From Armatimonas rosea (GTDB lineage Bacteria; Armatimonadota; Armatimonadia; Armatimonadales; Armatimonadaceae), in NCBI RefSeq assembly GCF_014202505.1, contig NZ_JACHGW010000001.1:124001-188000 (forward strand): a stretch of 64,000 bases of DNA. The letters run 5' to 3'. Shown piece by piece: positions 17,962-25,817 of this stretch (positions are counted from its first letter, which is position 1; the number at the start of each line of letters is the position of its first letter). A program made the translations under genes and the position numbers. Under the pieces are notes generated by a model. It was given only the letters and a program-made list of their open reading frames with translations. It was not told the DNA's origin and searched no databases.

Positions 17962-17967
17962 AGTATA
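17962..17967 (-). promoter_or_regulatory. -10-like TATACT eight bases before the dehydrogenase start
   Basis: Minus strand TATACT-aggacagt-ATG. The AGGA in the gap could serve as a weak Shine-Dalgarno if transcription starts just after the hexamer. Confidence 0.4.
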
Positions 17968-18023
17968 CCTATCCTGTCTGAATTTCTGCGTTTGATACAA
18001 TGATCACCGAGAGCTAGCTCACC

Positions 18024-18359
18024 ATGCGTTCTTTCCCGATACAACTCACCCACTTCCTACCCCACCTCGCGCTTGGAATTGCCCTGATCTGCTGGGGCGG
18101 CGTGGGAAGTCACGGACTCTACTGGATCAATCGCTCGATGGGTGACTACATCTACGGAGACATTGAGCTTGCCTCGTGCGGCTGGTGGATCGCGGCGTGG
18201 GTCTTGGGGATTCCTGTCGGTGTTGCGGCACTCGTAAAACAGTCGAAGCACCATGGTCTGGCTTATCTGGCTCTGGTTCTGGCGGTCTCTATCGTGGGCT
18301 GGAATCATTTTCTCTGGGAGCTGGCTGCCAGGTCACGCCAGCTCGTTGAAGTTGGATAG
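18024..18359 (+). CDS. Small membrane protein of unknown function
   Basis: The 111-residue protein has three predicted hydrophobic segments, at about 11-30, 55-70 and 78-96, separated by a polar loop with GDYIYGDIELASCGWW. No family is recognised. It sits 13 bp upstream of the DadA-like oxidase gene on the same strand and may be co-transcribed with it. The ATG has no strong Shine-Dalgarno; a TACAAT lies 22 nt upstream, which would give a short leader. Confidence 0.55.
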   Translation: MRSFPIQLTHFLPHLALGIALICWGGVGSHGLYWINRSMGDYIYGDIELASCGWWIAAWVLGIPVGVAALVKQSKHHGLAYLALVLAVSIVGWNHFLWELAARSRQLVEVG

Positions 18360-18372
18360 GGAGGCGTGTGCA

Positions 18373-19635
18373 GTGACGGTTTGTATTATTGGCGGGGGGA
18401 TTATTGGCCTTTGCTCGGCGTGGTACGCGGCGGAGCAGGGCTTCGATGTGACGGTGCTGGAGCGGGGACCGGAGAGCGGCGATAGCTGCTCGCTGGGCAA
18501 CGCGGGGATGATTGTCCCAAGCCACTTTGTGCCGCTGGCGGCACCGGGGATGATGGCCTACGGGCTCAAGCAGCTCACCAACCCGGAGAGCCCGTTCTGG
18601 ATCCGGCCCAAGCCCACCAAAGAGCTGATCGACTGGGGGCTGAAGTTCATGCAGTCCGCCACGCAGGAGCATGTCGAGCGGAGCGCTCCCCTGCTGCGCG
18701 ATCTCAACAACCTCAGCCGGGCGGAGTACGAGCGGCTCGCGGAAGCGTTTGGCAATGAGTTTGGGCTGGTCAAGCGCGGCCTGCTCATGCTCACCAAGAC
18801 CCAGCACGCCCTCGACGAAGAGATAGCCATGGCGGCGAAGGCACGGGCACTGGGAATCCCCGCCGAGGCCCTGACTCCCGAGGAGACCGCCCAGCTCGAC
18901 CCCGCGATCACGATGGATGTCGCAGGCTCGGTCTACTTCCCCAACGACTGCCACCTCGCGCCGGGCAAGCTGGTCGCGGGGCTGACGAAGCGCCTGCGGG
19001 AGCGCGGGGTGCAGATCATCTACAGCGCCGCCGTCACCGGCTGGGTGACCACCAGAGGCCGCGTGAGCGCCGCGCTGACCCCCGCCGGGCAGTTTGAGGC
19101 CGACCAGTTTGTCTTGGCGGGCGGTGCCTGGAGCCCGGAGGCGGCGCAGGGGCTGGGGCTCTCGCTGCCGATGCAGGCGGGCAAGGGCTACTCGCTCACC
19201 CTGGAAAACCCCAAGCAGCTCCCGGAGCTCTGCTCGATCTTTGTGGAGGCGCGGGTCGCGGTGACCCCGATGGGCGGGACGCTCCGTGTTGGGGGAACCA
19301 TGGAGATCGCGGGCAACGACCTCTCGGTGAACCCGCGCCGGGTGGCGGGGATTGTCAAGTCCGTGCCGCGCTACTTCCCGGCGTTCTCGGAAGACGACTT
19401 CGCGGGGCTTACTCCCTGGAGCGGCCTGCGCCCGGTCAGCCCCGACGGCCTGCCGTATTTGGGGCGCCCCGCAAAGTGGAGCAATGTGGTGGTCGCGACC
19501 GGCCACGCGATGATGGGGCTCTCGCTCGGGCCAGTCTCGGGCAAGCTCGTGGGCGAGCTTCTGGCCGACCAGTCCCCAAGTATCGCGCTGGAGCTGCTCT
19601 CCCCCGACCGTTTTTCTTCGGCAAGCAAGGGCTAG
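18373..19635 (+). CDS. DadA-like FAD-dependent D-amino-acid dehydrogenase, probably D-hydroxyproline oxidase
   Basis: The 420-residue protein starts with GTG behind a GGGAGG sequence 8 nt away. The N-terminus, VCIIGGGIIGLCSAWYAAEQG, is the FAD-binding Rossmann motif of the DAO/DadA family, followed by VTVLERG and the GNAGMIVPSH substrate-side motif of DadA. The C-terminus has GLRPVSPDGLPYLG and TGHAMMGLSLGP, both typical. It oxidises a D-amino acid to its imine, passing electrons to the respiratory chain. Because a hydroxyproline epimerase and a DapA-family deaminase are in the same window, cis-4-hydroxy-D-proline is the most economical substrate. D-alanine is the alternative. Its stop overlaps the convergent BlaR1 gene by 4 bp. 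Confidence 0.85.
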   Translation: MTVCIIGGGIIGLCSAWYAAEQGFDVTVLERGPESGDSCSLGNAGMIVPSHFVPLAAPGMMAYGLKQLTNPESPFWIRPKPTKELIDWGLKFMQSATQEHVERSAPLLRDLNNLSRAEYERLAEAFGNEFGLVKRGLLMLTKTQHALDEEIAMAAKARALGIPAEALTPEETAQLDPAITMDVAGSVYFPNDCHLAPGKLVAGLTKRLRERGVQIIYSAAVTGWVTTRGRVSAALTPAGQFEADQFVLAGGAWSPEAAQGLGLSLPMQAGKGYSLTLENPKQLPELCSIFVEARVAVTPMGGTLRVGGTMEIAGNDLSVNPRRVAGIVKSVPRYFPAFSEDDFAGLTPWSGLRPVSPDGLPYLGRPAKWSNVVVATGHAMMGLSLGPVSGKLVGELLADQSPSIALELLSPDRFSSASKG

Positions 19636-21491
19636 GGAGCGACAATCGGGGTGAGGCGGAAGGCACGCAGGTCCTCCCCGACCCAGCCCTGCCCCACGAG
19701 CTCGCCCCGCTGGTTGATCCCACGAGCGACCACCAGCGAGGGCTCTAAGGGAACTGGGGTGCCGTCGGGGGACCAGAGCGCCGCGTGGCTGTCGGCCTGC
19801 CCCACCACCTGCCCCTCATCATTGACAGCAAGGGCGATCCCATTGCTCCCCGGCAGGGCGCGCATCCCGGTCGCCTCGCTCCAGAGAAAGGCGACGCGCT
19901 CGCCGTGGGCCGTCTCGCTCACCCCCACAACCTGCCCACGGGCATTGATCGCCGTGGCGCGGCTATTGCGCCCACCCAGGGTTCCTAAGTCGCGCAGGCG
20001 GGTACCGTCGTAGAGGAAGGCGTGGGTCTGGGTCGCGCTCAGGTCGGCCTTTCCGACAACCCAGCCGTTTGCATTGGCCGCGCTTGCCTGGCTCGATGGT
20101 CCCCCGAGGGTCCCGAGCTCGCGCACCACACCCGCCTCCCAGACCACGGCGCGGGAGCCCGCTCCCTGAGACCGTAGCACACTTCCCACCACGCTCCCCT
20201 GTGCCGTCACGCCCACGGCGACGGTCTCGGGAAAGCCAGGGAGCCCGGAGAGCTCCTGGACACCATGGGTACTCTGCCAGAGAGCGCGCCGGTGCCCCCC
20301 GGATTTAAGCGCCGTCACCGCAACCTCCCCAAGCGCACTGGCGGCGAAGGCGATACTGCGCTGGTCGGAGAGCGGGGTGATGGTACCGTCCTGCCAGCGT
20401 GTCGCGCGCCCCTTGCCGTCGGTCCCATTGGCGGCCCCGAGCACCTGCCCCGAGTCCGTGATGGCGAAGGCATCGCTGTAGCGCCCGCCCAGTGTCGCGA
20501 GGTTCTCGCGGCGGTAGCGCACGGGCAGCGGTGATGGGCTCTGCACGAGCTGCCCCCGCTCGGAGAGGCGCCAGCCGGGGAGCACCAGGGTTCCGGGGAG
20601 AAGTAGCGGCCAGAGCGGGACTCTCTTCTGAGGAACGGCGAGGGTCTTGAGGCGGCTCTGGAGCTGGGAGAAGGCGGGTGAGGCCATCGCCAAGCTCCCC
20701 GTGCCGGCAGGGGTGTGCGTCAGCTTGAGCAAGAGCGCACCGTACTCCCGCGCGCTCGCTCCGGTCGCACGCCGCGCCCGGAAATCACAGTCCTCCTCAC
20801 GTGCCGTGGCGAGTGCCCGCTCGGCAAGCGAGACCGTCGGCAAGAACCAGAAGACCACACGCGCCGCCAGCGGCACCAGCGCCAGCCACGGGTCGCCGCG
20901 CTGGATATGGGCACGCTCATGGGCCAATGCGAGCTGTCTCTCCCCCTCCGTGAGGCCGGTAGGCAGGACAATCACGGGGCGCACGAGCCCGCGTACCAAG
21001 GGGCCCAACCCAGGCACCTCAAGGTAGCCCTCCCCCACGCGCCCTCCGGCCAAAGCGCCTGCCGACGGAATCTTTGCCAGAGAGCGAGCCAGCGCAACGA
21101 GCCCTCCGGCAAGCCAAAGGAACAGCAGAGAGTCCGGGAGAGACACAGGAACCGCGACGGCACGTGCGGGAGCACCTGTGAGCTCCCTAGGAGCCGTGGC
21201 GAAGCGCTCGGGAGCAGCGGGGACACGCTTGGGGGCGGTGCGAGGGCGCGCCGCAACGGCCAAGGAGTGCACCGCGACAGAGGCACGCTGCATGGGAGCA
21301 ACCGGGGAGGCGGGCAGGACCGCGAGGGAGAGCGCGGGAACCAGCCCGAGGAGGAGCTTGGCAGGCACCGCCCACCAGAGCCAGAAACGCACGGCGGCGG
21401 GAGTCTTGGGAAAGAGCCGACAGAGTAGCCAAACCCCGAGCGCGAGCGCGGTTCCCCCAAGCGATGCCCAGGCAAGCCGCTCTAAAAACAT
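19632..21491 (-). CDS. BlaR1/MecR1-type M56 membrane peptidase with C-terminal HAF repeats
   Basis: The 619-residue protein has N-terminal membrane segments (about 8-60 and 120-140) and an M56 peptidase core. That core contains the zinc motif HERAH within ALAHERAHIQRGDP, followed by EEDCDFRAR as third-ligand region. In BlaR1 homologues the C-terminus is a penicillin-binding sensor. Here, after about residue 310, it is instead a series of beta-propeller-like HAF repeats (LGTLGG, AINARGQVVGVS, HAFLYDG). The gene begins 2 bp after the BlaI gene, so the pair forms a classic signalling operon in which proteolysis relieves BlaI repression. The signal sensed is unlikely to be a beta-lactam. Confidence 0.85.
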   Translation of the reverse strand: MFLERLAWASLGGTALALGVWLLCRLFPKTPAAVRFWLWWAVPAKLLLGLVPALSLAVLPASPVAPMQRASVAVHSLAVAARPRTAPKRVPAAPERFATAPRELTGAPARAVAVPVSLPDSLLFLWLAGGLVALARSLAKIPSAGALAGGRVGEGYLEVPGLGPLVRGLVRPVIVLPTGLTEGERQLALAHERAHIQRGDPWLALVPLAARVVFWFLPTVSLAERALATAREEDCDFRARRATGASAREYGALLLKLTHTPAGTGSLAMASPAFSQLQSRLKTLAVPQKRVPLWPLLLPGTLVLPGWRLSERGQLVQSPSPLPVRYRRENLATLGGRYSDAFAITDSGQVLGAANGTDGKGRATRWQDGTITPLSDQRSIAFAASALGEVAVTALKSGGHRRALWQSTHGVQELSGLPGFPETVAVGVTAQGSVVGSVLRSQGAGSRAVVWEAGVVRELGTLGGPSSQASAANANGWVVGKADLSATQTHAFLYDGTRLRDLGTLGGRNSRATAINARGQVVGVSETAHGERVAFLWSEATGMRALPGSNGIALAVNDEGQVVGQADSHAALWSPDGTPVPLEPSLVVARGINQRGELVGQGWVGEDLRAFRLTPIVAP

Positions 21492-21493
21492 GG

Positions 21494-21883
21494 CTACTCC
21501 AGGGTCTCCAGCAGCGCCTTGAGTTTAGCGCGCTCGTCGGCGGTGAGGGTCGCGCCCCCCTCCGCCAAGTACGAGACAAACGGAGAGACCGAGCCGCCCA
21601 GAGTGCGCTCGACAAAGCTCTGCACCAGGCCGCTGAGCACCTCAGCGCGGGGTCGGGCGGGCCGGTACGCCCAGCTATCCTCGGGGGAGCGCTCGCGCAC
21701 GAGATGCCCCTTCTCCCGCAAACGCTCCAGCATCGTCAGGACAGTCGTCCGGGCCAGGCTCCGCGGCTCGCCCCACGAGGCCACCGCCTCGCGCACCGTC
21801 AGCGCCGCGTCTTGCTCCGCCACGAAGCGCAAGAGCTCGGTCTCCTGCTCCCCCAGCGCTCCATTTCCCGGTCGTCGTCCCAT
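21494..21883 (-). CDS. BlaI/MecI/CopY-family repressor
   Basis: The 129-residue protein starts at the ATG at 21883. LGEQETELLRFVAEQDAALTVREAV and RTTVLTMLERLREKGHLVRER are the winged-helix recognition elements of BlaI repressors. The C-terminal helical part (LSGLVQSFVERTLGG) is the dimerisation region, normally also the cleavage site. It should bind its own promoter as a dimer and be inactivated by the adjacent M56 protease. The open frame extends upstream, but the shorter start coincides with the family start and with a -10 only 6 nt away. Confidence 0.88.
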   Translation of the reverse strand: MGRRPGNGALGEQETELLRFVAEQDAALTVREAVASWGEPRSLARTTVLTMLERLREKGHLVRERSPEDSWAYRPARPRAEVLSGLVQSFVERTLGGSVSPFVSYLAEGGATLTADERAKLKALLETLE

Positions 21884-21889
21884 AGCCGC

Positions 21890-21918
21890 AAGATACCACT
21901 GACTATAGTTGTCGTCAA
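21890..21918 (-). promoter_or_regulatory. blaI-type promoter with palindromic operator, leaderless
   Basis: On the minus strand TTGACG (21913-21918) is followed, after 17 bp, by TATCTT (21890-21895), then 6 nt and the ATG. The perfect palindrome ACTATAGT (21902-21909) sits in the spacer, a position fitting autorepression by BlaI. The promoter lies against the 3' end of the HNH gene. Confidence 0.7.
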
Positions 21919-22667
21919 GAAAGCGCAGAGCTACGAAGTGCGCAGCAGGCCATGGCGGAGAACTCTGCACTCGGCTGCTGCCAGTCGTGTAGCCAGCGCT
22001 CTAGCAGAAGGACCACTGCCCTACCCGCCGGTGTACTCTCCAGCTCTCCTCGTCGCTGTAGCTTTTCTTGACACTCTTGAATGCGCTGCCAGCGTTCTTG
22101 TCGCCGAAGGTACATCCCACGCTCTGGGTCGTCCAGCCCCAGTGCCACAATGGTCCTCTGCCCCTTCTCCGTCAGACCACGTGGCTCGTCGCGATCAAAC
22201 GTCAGGTGCTCACTCGGATCGATGCTAGCTGGGTCAATGAAAAGTGGTTCCTCGTCCGTGAGTGGAGCGTCGGGGGTTTTGACGCGTCGCGTAGAATCGG
22301 TCAAAGGAAAGAGATTTTTCTTCTCGCGCTGATTGCAGTGGGTACAGCAGAGAAGTAGATTGCTCCAAGTATAGGCGAGCCACCAGTAGCCGGGCTTTTC
22401 TAGAGGCTCCGTCTCGGACTGTCGCACCGCGGCTTTGGGGCGGAAGTGCTCAATATCCCCTTCACCACCAATCCGCGCCTCGCAGAAACAGCACTTCTCC
22501 TGCTGGGCTTGCCGAAGTGCTTGTTTGACTTCAGGGTCTCGATAGATCTCTGAAAAGCTCAGTGTCTCCTCCCCCCGCGCCACCGCTTCCCTCAGCCGCT
22601 CCAGAGCCGCAGGACCACGTGTCAATAGAATCTCGGGGATTTCTTTTGGTCGGTGGATGCGGATCAT
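21915..22667 (-). CDS. HNH endonuclease, PtuB-like (Septu-type defence)
   Basis: The 250-residue protein has zinc-finger-like cysteine pairs CCFCEARIG (near 60) and CCTHCNQREKKNLFP (near 110), flanking GDIEHFRPKA. The latter is the histidine motif of the HNH nuclease of the TIGR02646 type. Such proteins are the nuclease partner (PtuB) of an ABC-like ATPase (PtuA) in Septu anti-phage systems and in some retrons. The start overlaps the ATPase stop by 4 bp (ATGA), so translation is coupled. No reverse transcriptase is nearby, which argues against a retron. The rest of the protein is charged and helical. Nuclease activity is inferred from family only. Confidence 0.8.
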   Translation of the reverse strand: MIRIHRPKEIPEILLTRGPAALERLREAVARGEETLSFSEIYRDPEVKQALRQAQQEKCCFCEARIGGEGDIEHFRPKAAVRQSETEPLEKPGYWWLAYTWSNLLLCCTHCNQREKKNLFPLTDSTRRVKTPDAPLTDEEPLFIDPASIDPSEHLTFDRDEPRGLTEKGQRTIVALGLDDPERGMYLRRQERWQRIQECQEKLQRRGELESTPAGRAVVLLLERWLHDWQQPSAEFSAMACCALRSSALS

Positions 22668-24022
22668 GGCTTCTGTAGCAAGACCTCGGCATAGCGTAGG
22701 ATCTCATCGACAGTCGCCGCTTCTGCGCCTGCTTCACTGGGCATCGCATCGAGCTTTGCATTGAGCGACGCCAGCTCCGCCTCATCCGCCTCCGTGCGTC
22801 CCGCTTTCTGCGCCAGCTCTCGCCGCCGCCGCAGGGCATCGCGTACCTCGTCGGAGAGGGCTCCTGCATCGAAGAGATCGCTGGCAAAAATCTGGTCCAC
22901 GCGCCAGTTACGCGCCTTCTCCCAACCGTTCTCAATCACCACATGGTCGCCTTCACGTCGCAGAAGCGCCACATTTGCATTCGGCGCGGCTTGCACAATG
23001 AGAGGGCTGTGGGCCGTCACAATAAACTGCGTCTTCGGAAACGTCTCCGAGAGTGTCTTGATCAGTTCTCTTTGCCACTTGGGGTGCATATGAAGATCAA
23101 TCTCATCGACAAGACAAACCGCGGGTTCGGTGAGCGGATTAGGGGAATCAGGATAATGATCCAACATACGCGATGCAAAATCCACAACCCATGCTATAGC
23201 GGTTCTATATCCCAAAGAAAGGTTCGCCATACTAACCCAGCCGTAATGCGTTTTCACTTCAATAGAAGGCGACAAGGCAACTTCATCTAGTAACACAAAT
23301 CTGAAATCTTGAACGTCTGGAAGAATTTTTTTCAAAATTTCTTGTATTTGAATTTTCCGGGTCTCTGCCTTACTGCTTTCTGATATTCGAGAAGAGTAAT
23401 CTGCCTGATATAACCAATATTCACCATTCAATAAATCCATTTTTTCGTTATAAAGAGGACTGGACTGCAAAAAGGAATTATTGATATTCCTTACCGGGAC
23501 ATCAGAAACTCTTCGAGATGCAGAATATCCATACCAGTTGCAAAAATTCAAAATAATAGACCTGTCAATATCTCTTTCAACATCTATATCTTCATTATAA
23601 AAAAAATTAATACCCCCATCTTTATAAATATGGGTGTATTCCTGCTCTTTACCCCCTACGCTAAATTTAGCGGAGAGCTTACATTTATATTCTACTCTCA
23701 AACCTGATTTAAAAATCTTTTTTTGGACTTTTTGATTTTTATGATCGATATTTGCATTAATAAATGCAGTCAATTCATCATTAAACCTAACCCAATCCAT
23801 TTTAGATTCAACACATAATGTCGGTAAACATTGTAAAAGTGTTGTTTTGCCAACTCCATTCTCTCCTAGCAGAATTGTCCACATTGCGGGCTTGCCGTTA
23901 CCGTCGGAGAGGTCAAGGGTTTGTTCTTCTTTGAAGCAGCGGAAGTTAGCAATGCTGAGGGAGAGAAAGTAGGCCGCTGGTGGGGTTTGAGCTTCGGATT
24001 GGGGAATGGGTTCGTTGGACAT
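22664..24022 (-). CDS. ABC-type AAA ATPase, PtuA-like (Septu-type defence)
   Basis: The 452-residue protein has Walker A GENGVGKTT at about 53-61, an ABC-type signature NLSLGYRT near 276, Walker B CLVDEIDLHMHP near 310, and the switch TAHSP near 345. This is the OLD/RecF-like ATPase architecture used by PtuA. The sequence is a mosaic: roughly residues 47-287 (23160-23880) are strikingly AT-rich, whereas both ends are GC-rich like the neighbours. The catalytic ends thus look native while the middle looks recently acquired. With the HNH partner it probably senses phage or nucleotide signals and triggers DNA cleavage. Confidence 0.82.
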   Translation of the reverse strand: MSNEPIPQSEAQTPPAAYFLSLSIANFRCFKEEQTLDLSDGNGKPAMWTILLGENGVGKTTLLQCLPTLCVESKMDWVRFNDELTAFINANIDHKNQKVQKKIFKSGLRVEYKCKLSAKFSVGGKEQEYTHIYKDGGINFFYNEDIDVERDIDRSIILNFCNWYGYSASRRVSDVPVRNINNSFLQSSPLYNEKMDLLNGEYWLYQADYSSRISESSKAETRKIQIQEILKKILPDVQDFRFVLLDEVALSPSIEVKTHYGWVSMANLSLGYRTAIAWVVDFASRMLDHYPDSPNPLTEPAVCLVDEIDLHMHPKWQRELIKTLSETFPKTQFIVTAHSPLIVQAAPNANVALLRREGDHVVIENGWEKARNWRVDQIFASDLFDAGALSDEVRDALRRRRELAQKAGRTEADEAELASLNAKLDAMPSEAGAEAATVDEILRYAEVLLQKP

Positions 24023-24036
24023 TCGAGTTCTCTCTA

Positions 24037-24225
24037 GGGTTCGTCAAATCGTTTCTAGGTTGTGACAGAGGATTCCGAGGCAGGGGCAAATCGTTGCGAG
24101 GTTGAGGCAGACAGCTCTGAGGGAGAAGCAAATCTTTCCGCACCCTAGACTGATGGGCGCAACGGTAAGTCAAACAGTTGCGACGTTGGTGCAAACAGCT
24201 CTGAAGGTGCTACAAATCGTTGCGA
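24037..24225. repeat. Nine tandem imperfect 21-bp repeats before the ATPase gene
   Basis: The sequence divides into nine consecutive 21-bp units with no slippage, the first at 24037-24057 and the ninth at 24205-24225. A common unit is roughly GG-TTG-GGCAAAtcgTTGCGA. Units partly alternate between a CAAATCGTTGCGA form (units 3 and 9) and a CAGCTCTGA form (units 4 and 8), suggesting a 42-bp higher-order period; unit 6 is the most degenerate. The array starts 15 bp before the ATPase start and fills the gap to the PP2C gene. It is too short and gapless for a CRISPR. It may be regulatory, or a mutational hot spot. Confidence 0.85.
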
Positions 24226-24253
24226 TATTTTTGCCAGCTTGCCTCTGGCTTGC

Positions 24254-24964
24254 TCAGACCTCCAGCTCGATAATCGTGACATCGTCGTTTTTGAGTGCGC
24301 CGCTGTCTCGGGTGCCCTTGAGCCAGGCGGGGAAGATGGGGTCGGGGGGGAGCAGGCTCCAGGGCTTGCGCTTACGCTCGTACTCTAGTAAAAACCACGC
24401 GGCGACCGCATCGGTGCAGGCGAAGAGGCGCACCGGAGCCGGAGGGAGCTTGGCGGTGAAGCGGACGATCTCCGGGCGGTCTTTGAGGGCGGTGGGATCG
24501 GTGGCGACCAGGCCAGGGTGGGTGTTGAACTGCTTGGACTTGGTGAGCGGGAAGGCGTAGTGCAGCTTATCGTCGACCACCAGAAATAGGCAGACATCCC
24601 CAATCGCGCGGGCCGTGAGCTGGCGTGTCTCGGAGTCCACATCCAGGACCAGCAGCGAGGCTTGCGAGCCTTGGGGGAGCTTCTCTTGCGCGTACCAGGA
24701 GGTCGCGCCGGTGCCGACTGTCTTCTGCCACTGGGTCCCAAGCCCACTGACACGGTGCCAGAACGCCTCGTCGTCGCTGGGGAAGGGCGCGCCGCTGGCG
24801 AAGTCAGCGACCAAGAGCTCCGCCCACTCGCGGGCATAGACCGCCGCCGACGCGCCATCGGCCACGGCGAGGGTGGGTTGGGTCTCGGAGAGGGCCCAGG
24901 CATCCTCGTACTGCTCGTCGGAGTTGCCGTCCTTGGGAGCCGTGAGCGCACGTACCAGCTTCAT
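24254..24964 (-). CDS. PP2C-family protein phosphatase (TerY-associated type)
   Basis: The 236-residue protein has the PP2C metal motifs in order: EDAWAL near 20, VADGAS near 34, an AIGDVCLFLV motif near 115, CTDAVAAW near 182 and NDDVTIIEL at the C-terminus. The aspartates at these positions bind the two metal ions that hydrolyse phosphoserine or phosphothreonine. The start codon overlaps the vWA stop as TGATG, so the two are translationally coupled. TerY-P triads known from stress and defence loci have vWA, PP2C and a kinase; no kinase gene is present here. It is cytoplasmic. Confidence 0.82.
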   Translation of the reverse strand: MKLVRALTAPKDGNSDEQYEDAWALSETQPTLAVADGASAAVYAREWAELLVADFASGAPFPSDDEAFWHRVSGLGTQWQKTVGTGATSWYAQEKLPQGSQASLLVLDVDSETRQLTARAIGDVCLFLVVDDKLHYAFPLTKSKQFNTHPGLVATDPTALKDRPEIVRFTAKLPPAPVRLFACTDAVAAWFLLEYERKRKPWSLLPPDPIFPAWLKGTRDSGALKNDDVTIIELEV

Positions 24965-25800
24965 CAGCGCAGGTCCGCCGTTCGGGTACCGATATCCAGG
25001 AACTGCACCAGCGAGCGCAGGTCGGCGTTGAAGGCGAAGCCACGGGAGTTCTCCGTGGTCGTGAAGCCCTCGCGGCGGGCCTCGTCGCGCAGCTTGGGTG
25101 GCAGGACACTGCTGATCTCAAAGAGCATCTGCGCGTACTCATCGGCCAGCCCGAGCTGGGTGTCGGGGAACTCGATGGGGCGCTTGGCGGCTCCCGAGAT
25201 ATGGATATTAAAGAGCAGGGATTTACCGTCGTTGGTGCCCAGGGTCTTGAGCTTATCGGCGGCCGGCCGCGGGGAGCCGTCGGTGGGCTCGCCATCGGAG
25301 ATATTGATGATGCTGGGCGGGTAGGAGAGCGGGTAGAGCTCGGTCCAGGCCTTGACAATCTGGTAGGCCTCCTCCATCGCCGCCACCATGGGGGTGTTGC
25401 CATTGGCCATGGGCTCGAACCAGACCGGGAAGCGCACCTGTCGCTCGATCAGCCCCCCCGCGCCATCGTCTTCTTTTCGCGCCCGGGTCTCCACACGCAG
25501 CGGGTTATCGGCGACCTCGGAGATCGGGACAAACTGGCGACCTGCGAGGGCGGCCCCAAAGCCGGGCCGGACCGCGCCACCGTAGCCGATCACCGCGAGC
25601 TGGAAGTAGTCGCGGACATCCTCTCCCTTGGCGCAACGCAGGACAAGCGTGGCGATCAGGCGGTTGACCGCATCGGCCACGGCATCGCACTTGCGCTTCC
25701 CCGAGTCCATCCCATACGGGTCGTCCATCGAGCCAGACTGATCAATAAGGAAACAAAACGCCGTCGGCTTGGCACGGCTGATCTCCGCTGAGTAGGGCAT
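24964..25800 (-). CDS. vWA-domain protein, TerY-like
   Basis: The 278-residue protein has the complete MIDAS metal site of von Willebrand A domains: D20-x-S22-x-S24 in LIDQSGSM, a threonine in NGNTPMVAAM, and an aspartate in NISDGEPTDG. The arrangement and C-terminal helical tail resemble TerY of tellurite-resistance-related systems. It should bind a divalent metal and a partner protein. A PP2C phosphatase gene overlaps its stop. A TATAAT hexamer lies 5 nt before the ATG, so the vWA-PP2C pair probably has its own leaderless promoter, independent of the upstream GH172 gene. Confidence 0.85.
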   Translation of the reverse strand: MPYSAEISRAKPTAFCFLIDQSGSMDDPYGMDSGKRKCDAVADAVNRLIATLVLRCAKGEDVRDYFQLAVIGYGGAVRPGFGAALAGRQFVPISEVADNPLRVETRARKEDDGAGGLIERQVRFPVWFEPMANGNTPMVAAMEEAYQIVKAWTELYPLSYPPSIINISDGEPTDGSPRPAADKLKTLGTNDGKSLLFNIHISGAAKRPIEFPDTQLGLADEYAQMLFEISSVLPPKLRDEARREGFTTTENSRGFAFNADLRSLVQFLDIGTRTADLR

Positions 25801-25805
25801 ACCAA

Positions 25806-25811
25806 ATTATA
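25806..25811 (-). promoter_or_regulatory. -10 TATAAT five bases before the vWA start
   Basis: Minus strand TATAAT-ttggt-ATG in a 17-bp gap after the GH172 stop. There is no Shine-Dalgarno. No good -35 is visible. Confidence 0.5.
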
Positions 25812-25817
25812 CCCCGC

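Noticed and set aside
21915-24022. Retron with ATPase and HNH effector
   Set aside because: No reverse transcriptase gene or retron RNA-like stem was seen on either side.
23946-24194. An 82-residue frame with repeated LPQPRND-like heptads
   Set aside because: It is the translation of the 21-bp repeat plus the start of the ATPase gene, and overlaps that gene in another frame.
24037-24225. CRISPR array
   Set aside because: Units are joined without spacers and vary too much; no cas genes are nearby apart from a lone Cas4-like nuclease 18 kb away.
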